Under the pieces are notes generated by a model. It was not told where the DNA came from, made no database searches, and saw nothing but the letters and a program-made list of their open reading frames with translations. Both the position numbers and the translations under genes were made by a program. Shown here one piece after another: positions 50,862 to 60,569 of a stretch of DNA of 64,000 bases (position 1 is the stretch's first letter; every line of letters begins with the position of its first letter). Location: contig CP082962.1 in assembly GCA_021730285.1 (NCBI GenBank), positions 806,001 through 870,000 of the forward strand, read 5' to 3'. Origin of the DNA: Desulfovibrio sp. JY (GTDB taxonomy: Bacteria > Desulfobacterota > Desulfovibrionia > Desulfovibrionales > Desulfovibrionaceae).

Positions 50862-52067
50862 CTACGCTTGCCCGAGCCTCGATTGGTACTCATCTATGAT
50901 CTTGCGCCGGCTCACGCCGTTGATGATGAGGCTCTTGCGGATGGCGAAGTCGTGCCAGGCCGGCTGGAGGCCGATTTCCCGGGCCGCCTTCTCCGAATCC
51001 TGCTCCTCCGGCGGTCGGGTCTTCTCGCCCATATGGCAGTCGTCGCCCATGAAGATGAGCAGCGGATGCTTGCCGTGCCAGCCCATGCGGTTGCGGCGAT
51101 TGACGACGTTGATCAAAAATTCGGTGTACTGCTGGGACTGGGGATTCCAGACCTCGATGCCGTCCACGTCGTAGTCGGCCAGCAAAATGGGCCAGAACTG
51201 CTCCGGGTGGGGGATGACGATGCCGGCCCCAAGCGAACGGGCTTCCTCGATGATTTCCGAGGCCCGATAGAAATAGGACAGGGAGAAGGCTTCCTTGACC
51301 AGATCCTTGACGGCCTTGGCGTAGACCTGGGCCCGGTTGATGATGCGGTCGCCGAAGCGGCAGCGCAGGGCGTCTAAGAAGTTGCGCACGAGTTTGTTCT
51401 TGTAGGCGTCCTCGGGCATGTCGCCTTCGTGGGTCAGCAGCAGGGTCTTGATCTTGGCGGCCTGGATGCGCACGAATTCCACCATCTCCTCGTCGGAGTT
51501 GGTGCGGCCGGCCGCGACCTGCCGGCGCTGTTCCCCGGCCGGTTCGGCCAGGGCGTCGACGTACTCGAAAAGCTGGGAGGCCCGGTACCGGTGGGTGTGG
51601 CGCAGCATGGAGGACAGGACCTCGGCCCGCTCCCAATCGAGGCCCTTGAAGTGGAGCAACAGCTGCACCTTGCGGTTGAACCCGCTGGAATAGCAGTCCA
51701 CCTCCACGCCCTGGTAGCCGTCGTATTCCAGGAGCACGTTGTGCTGGGTGGGGATGATGAGCTCGCCCGCGCGACCGGGATAAAGGTTGGCGATGCGCTT
51801 TTTGAGCAGCTCCAGGGGCACGTGCTCGGGATGCCAGTGGGTGGCCAGCACGTATTCCTGGCGGGGATAGGTGCGCGGCGGATTGACGATGCGCTCCACC
51901 TGTTCCGGGGACAGGCGCGTGTCGTTGATGCGGGCGAACGCGGCCTCGTCCTCTTCGGTCACCTCCCGGACCACCCGGGACAGGTCGATTTCCACGCAAC
52001 GGAGCTCTTCCAGCCCCGGGTTGCCGCAGCAACCGGTCGCGGCCGATACGGTGGGGGAATCAGGCAT
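50862..52067 (-). CDS. PHP-like metal-dependent phosphoesterase
   Basis: 401 residues. PHP-type metal motifs appear in order: TRYP-adjacent ATHWHPEHVPLELL (HxH-like), PTQHNVLLEYDGYQGVEVDCY, IVIPHPEQFWPILLADYDVD with GIEVWNP, and FMGDDCHMG (the Asp-x-His closing motif). A middle helical part (KTLLLTHEGDMPEDAYKNKL) separates them. It may hydrolyse phosphate esters or act on nucleic acid ends; no specificity is visible. It overlaps the upstream XXXCH gene by 8 nt, so the two are translationally coupled. ATG 52067 has CCTGATTCC-type sequence and no strong SD, in line with coupling. Confidence 0.72.
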   Translation of the reverse strand: MPDSPTVSAATGCCGNPGLEELRCVEIDLSRVVREVTEEDEAAFARINDTRLSPEQVERIVNPPRTYPRQEYVLATHWHPEHVPLELLKKRIANLYPGRAGELIIPTQHNVLLEYDGYQGVEVDCYSSGFNRKVQLLLHFKGLDWERAEVLSSMLRHTHRYRASQLFEYVDALAEPAGEQRRQVAAGRTNSDEEMVEFVRIQAAKIKTLLLTHEGDMPEDAYKNKLVRNFLDALRCRFGDRIINRAQVYAKAVKDLVKEAFSLSYFYRASEIIEEARSLGAGIVIPHPEQFWPILLADYDVDGIEVWNPQSQQYTEFLINVVNRRNRMGWHGKHPLLIFMGDDCHMGEKTRPPEEQDSEKAAREIGLQPAWHDFAIRKSLIINGVSRRKIIDEYQSRLGQA

Positions 52068-52659
52068 GGCGGCTGTGACACTCCTTTTTCATGCGATCGA
52101 GCGCGGCCACCGAGGCGGTCATGGCCTCGAGATCCCCGGCGGCGGCCGCGGCCTCCAGCCGGTCCACCTCGGCGTCGTAGGCCGGATAGAACGCGTCGCC
52201 CTTGCCGGGATAGGAGGTCATGAGCCGGCTGTCGGCGATGAAAGCCGCCATGCTGTCGGCATCCGGGACCAGTCCCGCCCGCAGTGCGGTCACGATGGCC
52301 TTGAAATACTGCTTCATGCGTTTCTTGAGGCCCTTGTATTTGGGCTTGCCCCCGGGCTCCACGGTCTCGGGCACTCCGGCCATGGCCGCCTCGCGGGCCG
52401 CATCGTCGGCGTCCACCCCGGCCGGGGTCGGCAGCGCGGCCAGGCCCAGGGCCGGATATTTGAGGCTGACCTTGAGCAGGGACGACGCGCCGAGGTGCTT
52501 GATGGCGATCTTGAGGCTCGTGAAGTCCTCCAGGGGGAACACCTCGCCGTCGATGACCAGATTGCCTTCGGCGGCCTGGGCCGTGAGGTCGGTCAGGGCG
52601 GCCAGGGCTTCGACCCGGGGCAGAACCAACTCGAATTTGCGCTTGCGCGATGCGGACAT
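52060..52659 (-). CDS. XXXCH-type protein (GAK-system-like)
   Basis: 199 residues, mostly helical and charged. The C-terminus MKKECHSRHA carries the Cys-His ending that names the XXXCH domain, known from Desulfovibrio in genes near the uncharacterised GAK system. Earlier parts include PLEDFTSLKIAIKHLGASSLLKVSLKYP and GGKPKYKGLKKRMKQYF. Start at 52659 after AAGGAGAACC. It heads an operon with the PHP-like gene (8-nt overlap) and precedes the amphi-Trp and PhoU-kinase genes. The ATP-grasp, CofD-like and HprK-related genes of GAK clusters are not in the window. Confidence 0.7.
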   Translation of the reverse strand: MSASRKRKFELVLPRVEALAALTDLTAQAAEGNLVIDGEVFPLEDFTSLKIAIKHLGASSLLKVSLKYPALGLAALPTPAGVDADDAAREAAMAGVPETVEPGGKPKYKGLKKRMKQYFKAIVTALRAGLVPDADSMAAFIADSRLMTSYPGKGDAFYPAYDAEVDRLEAAAAAGDLEAMTASVAALDRMKKECHSRHA

Positions 52660-52806
52660 AGTGCGGTTCTCCTTGCAGCGACGGCCCGTTGCCGGGCGGG
52701 AATTGCCGCCTGCTGCGCGACATTTTTATGCTAGGTGATTTACAGTTTGATGGCAAAAGGCGGCCGGGTCCCGACCCCGCCGCTGCGAAGCGCCGTCCGC
52801 CGCGTC

Positions 52807-55800
52807 TCAGGCACGCGGGGCAAGCACCCGCGTAAGGACCCGCTCCAGGCTTTTGCGCTCCACCGGCTTGGCGATGTAGTCGTCCATGCCAGCGGCCCTG
52901 CACTTCTCCCGGTCTCCGCCCATGGCATAGGCGGTCATGGCCACGATGGGCAGGTCGACGTGCCCGGCCCGGCGGATGCGCCGGGTGGCTTCCAGGCCGC
53001 TTAAGACCGGCATCTGAATATCCATGAACACGCAGTCGAAGCGTTCCCGGGCCACGGCCGCCACCGCCTGCTCCCCGTCGCCGGCCAGTTCCACCACGCA
53101 GCCCATTTTCTCGAGCAGCCCCTTGGCCGCCAGCCGGTTGACCTTGTCGTCCTCGACCACGAGCACCCGATAGGCGCTTTGCGCCTTTGGCAGCCCGACC
53201 TCGGGGGCCTCGACGGGGACATGCTCCCCGTGGGGCAGCGCGAACGGCAGCATGAGCCAGACGGTGGTGCCCACGCCGACTTCGCTTTCTATGGTCAGCG
53301 AACCGTCCATGAGCCGCGTCAACTCCCGGCAGATGGCCAGCCCGAGCCCCGCCCCCTGCTGGTCGCGGGTGTAGGAGTTTTCCACCTGGGTGAAGGCCTC
53401 GCCCATGCTGTCGAGCTTGTCGTCGGGGATGCCCACGCCGGTGTCGGAAACGGCGAAAAGCAGGCGCGTGCGTCCGTCCGGCAGCGGGAGCAGGCTCCAG
53501 CCCTCCACCAGCACTTCGCCGGCGGCAGTGAACTTCATGGCATTGCCGACGAGGTTGAAAAGAATCTGCCGCAGCCGCGTCTCGTCGCCGCTGACGATCC
53601 GGGGCAGGCCCGGATCGGGCCGGCAGACGAGGGGCAGCCCCTTTTCCAGGGACAGCGGGGCAAAGGTTTCGGCGATGGCGGCGAACACGTCGGCCAGGTA
53701 AAAGGGGGCAACGTGCAGGGTCAGACGCGCGGCCTCGATGCGGGACAGATCGAGGATGTCGCCCAAAAGCCTGGTCAGCCGGCCGCCGGAACGGATGGCC
53801 ATGTCGGCGTACTGGCGCTGCTCGGCATCGAGTTCCGTGCCCTTGAGCAACTGCATCATGCCCATCAGCCCGTTGAGGGGGGTCCTGATCTCGTGGCTCA
53901 TGTTGGCCAAAAACGCGGTTTTGGCGAGATTTGCGGCCTCGGCCCGACTGGCCAGGAGTTTCGCCTGCTCGGCCGCCTGGGCCAACTCGTCCCGGGAGCG
54001 CAGCAACGCCTCCTCGGCGCGCTTGCGGCGGTCGATGTCCTCGACCACGGCGATGAAGTAGTCAGGTCGCCCGGCCACATCCCGGACCAGAGCCACGGTC
54101 AGGTTGACCCACACGATGGAGCCGTCCTTGCGGATGTAGCGTTTCTCCCGGTTATAGGTGTCGATCGCCCCGGCCAGCACCTGCCGCACCTGGACCATGT
54201 CGGCATCGAGGTCGTCCGGGTAGGTGACGTGCTGGAAGGTCATGCCGAGCAGTTCCTCGCAGCTGTAGCCCACGATGTCGCACAGCTTGTTGTTGACCCG
54301 CAGCCAGCGCCCGTCCGGACCGACCAGGGCGATGCCCACGGCCGCCAGTTCGAAGGTGGCCTGGAAACGCCGTTCGCTGGCGCCGAGGTCCTTGGCATGG
54401 CGACCCGTATCCGCCAGCAGCCGGCCGATGCGGGCGAGCAACTCCTCGGCGTCGAAGGGCTTGACCAGATAGTCCTGGACACGTTCGGCAATGAGCCGGC
54501 TACGCAGGGCGTCATCGGCCTTGGCCGTGAGCATGACCACGGGCACCTTGTCCAGGGCCGGGTCGCGGCGAAGTTCGCGCACCATGTCCGTGCCGCTCAG
54601 TTCCGGCATCATCACGTCCGAAACGATCAGGTCCGGGTGGCGGGCCCTGGCCGCGGCAAGCCCTTCCCGGCCGTTTCCGGCCGTAACCGTTCGGTAGTGG
54701 TCGCCGAGGATATCGAGCAGGTAGTCGCGCATGTCCGCATTGTCCTCGATGACAAGGACAAGGGGCGCCCCGTCCACGCCCCCGGAACGGCGTCCGGGGG
54801 AATCGGCGGGACCGGCGAGGACGGGATGGTAGGGTTCGACGCCGCCGTTGTCCGGGGCGTCGTGGACCGTGACCCCGGCCGGAGCGGCCACGGGCAGTAT
54901 GACGGTGAAAACGGCCCCGCCAGCCGCATTCGTCGTCAGGGACACATCGCCGCCGTGGAGCAGGGCGAACTCCTTGGCGATGGCCAGCCCCAGCCCGGTG
55001 CCGCCGTGCGGGCGGTCCTCGCCGGCCTCGAGCTGGCGGAAACGTTCGAAGACCACTTGCCGCTGGTCCTCGGGGATGCCCGGACCGTCGTCGGCCACGG
55101 TCAGGCGCAGCATGCCGTCCGTCTGTTCCAGGCGGAGCTCCACATGGCCCCCCGGCGGCGTGAACTTGAAGGCGTTGGAAAGCAGGTTTTGCAGAATGCG
55201 CCGGACCTTTTCGGCATCCAGGGCGGCCATGAGCGTCCGGGGCGCGTCGACGGTGAGCGAAACGCCGCGCTCCCGGGCCAGGGACTCGAAACACGAGGCC
55301 ATGAACCGCGCCTGCCGGGCCAGATCGCAACGCACGTACCGCAGCTCCATGCGCCCGGCGTCGAGACGGGCCACGTCAAGCAGGTCGGTCACGTGCTCGA
55401 GAAGCAGCCGGGCGTTTCGCTCCATGACGCGGTAGTCCCGCCGCGCCTCCTCGGACGCCCCCGCCGTCGCCAGGCGCTTGGCCAGGGAGCCCAGAATCAG
55501 GGTCAGGGGCGTGCGCAGCTCATGGCTCACATTGGCGAAAAAATTGGTTTTGAGCGCGTCGAGTTCCCGCGTCTGCTCGTACAGGCGGGTGATCTCCCCG
55601 TTGGCCGCACGCAGGCGGTCGTTGGCCTCGCGCGAGGCGGCCAGGGCCATCTCGGAAGCCCGCCTGGCCCGGCCGAGACGGGCGTGGGTCAGGCTGAAAA
55701 GCACGCCCATGCCCACGAAGACCAACACGGAAACGAAGCTGACCGGGCTGCCCACCCGCAAGGAATAATACGGGGCCACGAAACAAAGCCCGAGCACGGC

Positions 55801-55998
55801 CGATTCCGCCGTGGCGACCAATCCGCCGGCCATCCCCCCGATCTGCGAGCTGAAAAACACGGCCGGGAAAAAAAGAATCCAGCCAAAGGGCGCAAGCGCG
55901 GACCACAGCAGCCACTGCAGCACGAACGCCCCGGCAGGCAGGGAAATGGCCAGGAGGAAGCAGGATGGCGAGCAGCCGAACAGAAGCTTTTTTTTCAT
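52807..55998 (-). CDS. Hybrid sensor kinase with two complete kinase cores and two receivers
   Basis: 1063 residues. Three to four N-terminal helices (first about 8-35), then HK core 1 (His in [36 protein letters not shown]), receiver 1 ([38 protein letters not shown]), a PAS domain, HK core 2 (His in [35 protein letters not shown]) and receiver 2 ([23 protein letters not shown]). Each core looks intact. This HK-REC-PAS-HK-REC order is rare, and the two cores could phosphorylate different receivers. Start ATG 55998; upstream is a divergent promoter region. Confidence 0.88.
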   Translation of the reverse strand: MKKKLLFGCSPSCFLLAISLPAGAFVLQWLLWSALAPFGWILFFPAVFFSSQIGGMAGGLVATAESAVLGLCFVAPYYSLRVGSPVSFVSVLVFVGMGVLFSLTHARLGRARRASEMALAASREANDRLRAANGEITRLYEQTRELDALKTNFFANVSHELRTPLTLILGSLAKRLATAGASEEARRDYRVMERNARLLLEHVTDLLDVARLDAGRMELRYVRCDLARQARFMASCFESLARERGVSLTVDAPRTLMAALDAEKVRRILQNLLSNAFKFTPPGGHVELRLEQTDGMLRLTVADDGPGIPEDQRQVVFERFRQLEAGEDRPHGGTGLGLAIAKEFALLHGGDVSLTTNAAGGAVFTVILPVAAPAGVTVHDAPDNGGVEPYHPVLAGPADSPGRRSGGVDGAPLVLVIEDNADMRDYLLDILGDHYRTVTAGNGREGLAAARARHPDLIVSDVMMPELSGTDMVRELRRDPALDKVPVVMLTAKADDALRSRLIAERVQDYLVKPFDAEELLARIGRLLADTGRHAKDLGASERRFQATFELAAVGIALVGPDGRWLRVNNKLCDIVGYSCEELLGMTFQHVTYPDDLDADMVQVRQVLAGAIDTYNREKRYIRKDGSIVWVNLTVALVRDVAGRPDYFIAVVEDIDRRKRAEEALLRSRDELAQAAEQAKLLASRAEAANLAKTAFLANMSHEIRTPLNGLMGMMQLLKGTELDAEQRQYADMAIRSGGRLTRLLGDILDLSRIEAARLTLHVAPFYLADVFAAIAETFAPLSLEKGLPLVCRPDPGLPRIVSGDETRLRQILFNLVGNAMKFTAAGEVLVEGWSLLPLPDGRTRLLFAVSDTGVGIPDDKLDSMGEAFTQVENSYTRDQQGAGLGLAICRELTRLMDGSLTIESEVGVGTTVWLMLPFALPHGEHVPVEAPEVGLPKAQSAYRVLVVEDDKVNRLAAKGLLEKMGCVVELAGDGEQAVAAVARERFDCVFMDIQMPVLSGLEATRRIRRAGHVDLPIVAMTAYAMGGDREKCRAAGMDDYIAKPVERKSLERVLTRVLAPRA

Positions 55999-56239
55999 GG
56001 CATGACGGTCTGTTAAGGCCCCGTCTCCTCCTTTTGGGTCGCGTGCGAGGCAGCGGGAGGGTCGCCGAGGGAAAAGCGCCCATGCGAAACGGAAAATTCA
56101 CCAGCTACACGACTGATACACGCAATGCGCTTTCGGTTGCAAGGGGCAGGGCTTTTCGCGCGCCTCCCGGCGCGGAAGATTTCGCACCGGGGCGGCGGCT
56201 TTTGTTTCGGCCCGTTCCGGTCTATACGTCCCGCTTACC

Positions 56240-58066
56240 GTGAAACGCTCCCCTCCATGCCCCGACGCGACGGCGCGCCTGCTGGCCCTTGGCTGTTGCG
56301 CCCTGGCCGCGATCTTCATCGCCCGCCACTGGGGGAGCTTCGGCGACATCCAGATCGATTTCGGCCGCGAGCTCTACATTCCCTGGCAGCTTGCCCAGGG
56401 AAGGGTGCTCTACCGCGACGTCGCCTCGTTCAACGGGCCCCTGTCGCCTTATTTCAATGCCTTGGTCTTCTTCCTTTTTTCGCCGACGCGCACGACGCTG
56501 CTGGCGGCCAACCTCGCCGTGCTGGCGGCCACGCTCCTTTTCCAATGGAAAACGGTCCGGGCGCTGGCCGGGCCGTGGGCCGCCCTGGCCGCCCTGGCCT
56601 TTTTCCTGGCCACGACCGGCTGCAACATGTTCACGCGCCTGGCCAACTACAGCAGCGTCGCCCCCTATTCCCACGAGATCACCCACGCCATGCTGCTGCT
56701 CTATGCCGGCATCTGGGTGCTGCTGCTTTTTGCCCGCGCACCCTCGAAAGGGCTGGGCGCGACCCTTGGGCTGCTTGTCGGCGGGTGTCTTTTGACCAAG
56801 CCGGAATGCGCCCTGGCCGGGTTGATCGGCCTTGGCGGCGGCATGGCGGCGGCCCTTGCCACAAGCGGCCTGCCCCGGCGGCAAAAGACCGTGCTGGCGG
56901 CTTTTGCAATCGCCGGCGCGGTCCTGCCCATGGGACTGGCCGTGGCGGCCCTGTCGACGGCCATGCCGGCCGGCGAAGCCTTCAAGCACGTTACTTTCAT
57001 GTGGCACATGCTTTTGATGCCTGCCATCGCGCACTTGCCTTTTTACAAAAACGTGACAGGGCTGGCCGCTCCCTTGAGGGGACTCACCCTGGCCGGATAC
57101 TCCGTGCTCGTCCAAGCCACCTTGGTCGGCTATTTGTCCTGCCTGGCATTGACCCGTCCCGTTTTCGGACACCTTCACCGGCGGCTGGGAGTGGCGTTTC
57201 CTGTGGCTCTGCTGGCTGTCACCTATTTCCTGTTGCCGCATTCCATCCAGAGCACCGTCATCTTGCTCCTGCCCCGCTGCTGGCCGCTGCTTTTGCCCCT
57301 GGCCGCGCTGCTCCTTGTGATCCGCCTGCCCCGCCTCCCCGCCGCTTCGCGTCCGGCCGGCGTGGCCGGACTCGGGCTGTGCCTGGCGGCCGGGGCGCTG
57401 GCGAGCAAGATCGCGCTGCATGCGGTGCCCTACCATTACGGCGCGCTGCTGCTGGGACCGGCCGGGACCCTGTGGTGTTTGTGGCTGGCGGGATTTTTCC
57501 CGCGCCTTTTTAGGGACGCCTCCCGCCGCCGGACCTGCGTCGCCTGCGCCGTGACCGCCTGCATCCTGCTTCCCTGGCCCCTTGTCGTGCGCGGGGTCGC
57601 GCAGTTCGCGCCGACGGCCACCGAGTCCTCGCCCCGGGGAACGCTGCGGACCGGCTTGCGTGGCCCGGCCATCGCCCAGGCGCTGGCCTACCTGCGCCAG
57701 GAGGGCAGCCCCGGCGACACCCTGGCCGTGCTGCCCGAAGGGGCCATGCTCAACTTCCTTTCCGGGCTGCCCAACCCGACCCCTTACATGACGCTCATGC
57801 CGCCGGAGTGGATCGCCTTTGGCGCCCGAAACATCAAGGCGGCCTATCAAACCCATCCCCCGACCTGGGTCATTTTCCTCGACCGCTCCATGGCCGAATA
57901 CGGCTTCCCGACGCTTTGCGCCGGCTACGGTGCGGCCCTGTGCCGTTTTTTCGCGGCCCATTACACCGAGGCCGCCCAATTTGGGCCGATTGCGGACCGG
58001 GAACCGGGAGCCGTCGTGGTGCGGCTGTTGCGCCGCAAGCCAGGGTCCGCCCACCGGACGGACTGA
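56240..58066 (+). CDS. GT-C-type polytopic membrane protein
   Basis: 608 residues with about ten to twelve hydrophobic helices and a C-terminal soluble region of about 140 residues. After the first helix comes DFGRELYIPWQLAQGRVLYRD, an acidic loop typical of dolichyl/undecaprenyl-phosphate-sugar glycosyltransferases (PMT/ArnT/GT39 families), and a second DVASFNGPLSP. It probably moves a sugar onto a lipid- or protein-bound acceptor on the periplasmic side. The start GTG has no clear ribosome site, so the N-terminus is less certain. It is monocistronic and ends at a clear terminator. Confidence 0.75.
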   Translation: MKRSPPCPDATARLLALGCCALAAIFIARHWGSFGDIQIDFGRELYIPWQLAQGRVLYRDVASFNGPLSPYFNALVFFLFSPTRTTLLAANLAVLAATLLFQWKTVRALAGPWAALAALAFFLATTGCNMFTRLANYSSVAPYSHEITHAMLLLYAGIWVLLLFARAPSKGLGATLGLLVGGCLLTKPECALAGLIGLGGGMAAALATSGLPRRQKTVLAAFAIAGAVLPMGLAVAALSTAMPAGEAFKHVTFMWHMLLMPAIAHLPFYKNVTGLAAPLRGLTLAGYSVLVQATLVGYLSCLALTRPVFGHLHRRLGVAFPVALLAVTYFLLPHSIQSTVILLLPRCWPLLLPLAALLLVIRLPRLPAASRPAGVAGLGLCLAAGALASKIALHAVPYHYGALLLGPAGTLWCLWLAGFFPRLFRDASRRRTCVACAVTACILLPWPLVVRGVAQFAPTATESSPRGTLRTGLRGPAIAQALAYLRQEGSPGDTLAVLPEGAMLNFLSGLPNPTPYMTLMPPEWIAFGARNIKAAYQTHPPTWVIFLDRSMAEYGFPTLCAGYGAALCRFFAAHYTEAAQFGPIADREPGAVVVRLLRRKPGSAHRTD

Positions 58067-58076
58067 GGCGGCCAGC

Positions 58077-58106
58077 AAAAAGGGCGACCATCCGGCCGCC
58101 CTTTTC
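58077..58106 (+). terminator. Rho-independent terminator after the GT-C protein
   Basis: AAGGGCG pairs with CGCCCTT around a 10-nt loop, followed by TTTCC. The convergent phoH gene ends 24 nt beyond. Confidence 0.8.
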
Positions 58107-58129
58107 CTTTCAACGCCTTTCGGCCCAGG

Positions 58130-59338
58130 CTACAGTTTCGACTTGAGCACCATGTCCGTGATGGGGCCGCGCGAACGCTCGCCCTTGAGCACGATGTGGG
58201 CGTAGTTGGGGAACCCCTTGAACTTGCGCACGATCCAGTTGAGCCCGTTGTTGGCCTCGTTGAGATAGGGGTTGTCGACCTGCGAGGTGTCGCCGAGCAC
58301 CACGCACTTGACCCCCTCGCCCATGCGGGTGAGCACCGCCCGCACCTCGGTGCGCGACAGGTTTTGGGCCTCGTCGATGATGACGAAGGCGTTTTCGATG
58401 TTCATGCCGCGCACAAAGGCCAGGGGCAGGATCTCGAATTTCTTCGGGTTGATGCGCAGCATTTCGTCGTTGGGGTTGAGAAACACCTTGTTGGCCGCCC
58501 GGCAGCGGTGGAGCTTGACCAGCAGATCGAAGACGTACTTCATGTACGGCTCCATCTTTTCGGTCACGTCGCCCGGCAGGTAGCCGAGCTTGGCCCCGAT
58601 CTCGATGGTGGGCTTGAGCACGAAAATCTTCTCGTACTGCTTTTTCTCCTGCACCGCGAAAAGCGCCGCCGCCAGCGCCAGGAAGGTCTTGCCGTAACCG
58701 GCCTCGCTCTGGATGGACACCAGGTCGATGTGCTGGGACATGATCAGTTCCAGGGCCAGATTCTGGTAGACGGTGCGCGGTCGCACGTTCCAGACGTCGC
58801 AGGTGTAGTTGACGATCTTTTCGCCGTCCGGCGCGTGGAGCACGGGCTTGCCGTCACGCCAGGTGAAGCAGTTGGGGACGAGCTCCTCGCCCTCCTCGAC
58901 GAATCCCGTAAAACGCTGAGACTCGGACTCGAAGGGCTTGGAATCGCGCAGTTCCTCGCTTTTGATGCCGCGCAGCTCGGCCTGGAGCTTCAGGATACGG
59001 TCGTTGGTCACGAGCACCGGGTCCTCGATGGTCGAGGCCTGGATCTCGTCGAGGATATGGTTGTCGACGATATCGGTGAACGCGGAGTGGCTTTTGTCGT
59101 TCTGAATGAAGTGGATATGCTCCCGGTGGTCGCTTAGGACCTGGATGACGTTGGCCACGATGTGGCGCAGTTTGGGGGTTTTCTTTAAGCCTTCAAGCTC
59201 CATGAGCACGTGGTAGGGAATGTGGATGGCGTTTTCCACGCCGTTTCGCAGCCGCAGCACGCTTTCCGGGTTTTCGATCAGAACGTTGGTGTCGAGCACG
59301 TAATTCTTGCGTCCCGGTCCCTGCACCTGTTGCGTCAT
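58130..59338 (-). CDS. PhoH-family ATPase with N-terminal PIN nuclease domain
   Basis: 402 residues. N-terminal PIN domain: NYVLDTNVLIENPESVL, ELEGLKKTPK and TNDRILKLQAEL hold the acidic residues of the nuclease. The C-terminal PhoH ATPase has SEAGYGKTFLALAAAL (Walker A) and AFVIIDEAQNLSRTEV (Walker B). Such PIN-PhoH proteins act in RNA cleavage or unwinding. Start ATG 59338 has GGGAGGAC upstream. It follows pstA on the same strand after a terminator, so it may be part of the phosphate-starvation set without being in the same message. Confidence 0.9.
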   Translation of the reverse strand: MTQQVQGPGRKNYVLDTNVLIENPESVLRLRNGVENAIHIPYHVLMELEGLKKTPKLRHIVANVIQVLSDHREHIHFIQNDKSHSAFTDIVDNHILDEIQASTIEDPVLVTNDRILKLQAELRGIKSEELRDSKPFESESQRFTGFVEEGEELVPNCFTWRDGKPVLHAPDGEKIVNYTCDVWNVRPRTVYQNLALELIMSQHIDLVSIQSEAGYGKTFLALAAALFAVQEKKQYEKIFVLKPTIEIGAKLGYLPGDVTEKMEPYMKYVFDLLVKLHRCRAANKVFLNPNDEMLRINPKKFEILPLAFVRGMNIENAFVIIDEAQNLSRTEVRAVLTRMGEGVKCVVLGDTSQVDNPYLNEANNGLNWIVRKFKGFPNYAHIVLKGERSRGPITDMVLKSKL

Positions 59339-59496
59339 GCCTGTCCTCCCTGGACCCAGCTGACGGCGTCGGCCACGTCGCGGACAGCCGCGACCATTTC
59401 GCCAACGCCCGTTTGCCGCGCGCCTTCTCCCTTGCGGCGCGTTCCCCGAAACCGGCCTCCGGCTCCCGGGAACGCCCCCGCGCGGCGTCCAAAAGC

Positions 59497-59536
59497 AAAA
59501 GGCGGCGCGACGCACGATGCGCCACGCCGCCTTTTC
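59497..59536 (-). terminator. Terminator of the pst genes
   Basis: AAAAGGCGGCG pairs with CGCCGCCTTTT with a 17-nt interior that also pairs; a T run follows on the minus strand. It separates pstA from phoH. The rest of the 296-bp gap holds no gene. Confidence 0.82.
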
Positions 59537-59634
59537 GGCTCACTGTTGTTTCCTGCCTGCGGCAAATCTGCTCCCGATACGGTCCCAAAAGCCCTTGTGC
59601 CAAGCGCCCGCGAAGCTGCCGCCCCCCTGCCGGA

Positions 59635-60513
59635 TCAGCGCTTTTTCTGCAGCTTGGCCCGGTAGAGGATGGCCCCGAGGTTCATGCCGAGCACCAGCAC
59701 GATCAGCACCAGCGCCGTGCCGTATTGCAGGGGCCGTGTCTTGTCGATCTCGGTGCCGGCCGTGGCCAGGACGTAGATGTGGTACGGCAGGGCCATGACC
59801 GGGTCGGTGATGTGGGTCGGCAGGTACGGCGTGAAAAAGACCGAGGCCGTAAACATGATGGCCGCGGTTTCGCCGGCCACCCGGGAAAGGCCCAGGATGG
59901 CCCCGGTCAGCATGCCCGGCATGGCCGCCGGCAGCACGACCAGCCGGATGGTCTGCCACTTGGTGGCCCCAAGGCCGAGCGAGGCCTCGCGGTAGGTCTG
60001 GGGCACGGACTTGAGCGCCTCCTCGGCCGTGCCGATGATCACCGGCAACACCAGGATGGACAGCGTCAGGATGCCCGAGAGCAGGCTCACGCCGAGCCCG
60101 AAAAAGGTCACGAAAAAGGCCAGGCCGAAAAGGCCGAACACCACCGAGGGCACGCCGGCCAGGTTGTTGATGCCAAGGCGGATGAGCCGCAGCGTCCGGC
60201 CGGGGGTGGCGTATTCGTTGAGGTAGACGGCCGAGGCCACGCCCAGGGGAAAGGCCACGGCCATGGTGCCGAGGCTCAGGTAGATGGTGCCGAGGATGCA
60301 GGGCAGGATGCCGCCGGCGGTCATGGAGTCGCGCGGCATCTCGGTGAGGAAGCTCCAGGAGATGGCCGGCAGGCCCTTGACCAGCAAAAAGCCGCAGATA
60401 AGGACCAGGGCGGCCATGTTGACCAGCGAAGACATGCCGAACACGCCCCACATGATCTTCTGGGTGCGGTGGCGGCGGGTAAGGCCGGCGCGGGTGATGG
60501 CGTTGGCGTTCAT
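59635..60513 (-). CDS. pstA: Phosphate ABC transporter permease PstA
   Basis: 292 residues, six predicted helices. LNEYATPGRTLRLIRLGINN, GVPSVVFGLFGLAFFV and the ATPase contact loop TYREASLGLGATKWQTIRLV are PstA features. The ATG at 60513 has AAGGAG 8 nt upstream. It is the last of pstS-pstC-pstA; the pstB ATPase and phoU are not here, so they must lie elsewhere. Confidence 0.94.
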   Translation of the reverse strand: MNANAITRAGLTRRHRTQKIMWGVFGMSSLVNMAALVLICGFLLVKGLPAISWSFLTEMPRDSMTAGGILPCILGTIYLSLGTMAVAFPLGVASAVYLNEYATPGRTLRLIRLGINNLAGVPSVVFGLFGLAFFVTFFGLGVSLLSGILTLSILVLPVIIGTAEEALKSVPQTYREASLGLGATKWQTIRLVVLPAAMPGMLTGAILGLSRVAGETAAIMFTASVFFTPYLPTHITDPVMALPYHIYVLATAGTEIDKTRPLQYGTALVLIVLVLGMNLGAILYRAKLQKKR

Positions 60514-60569
60514 GTTGGCGCTCCTTGGCGACTTACGTTGCGGCCTTTGCAAAATACACGGGCGCGTCC

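Noticed and set aside
53179-56016. 945-codon plus-strand ORF opposite the double-core kinase
   Set aside because: Antisense composition, no motif; the minus strand encodes two intact kinase cores.
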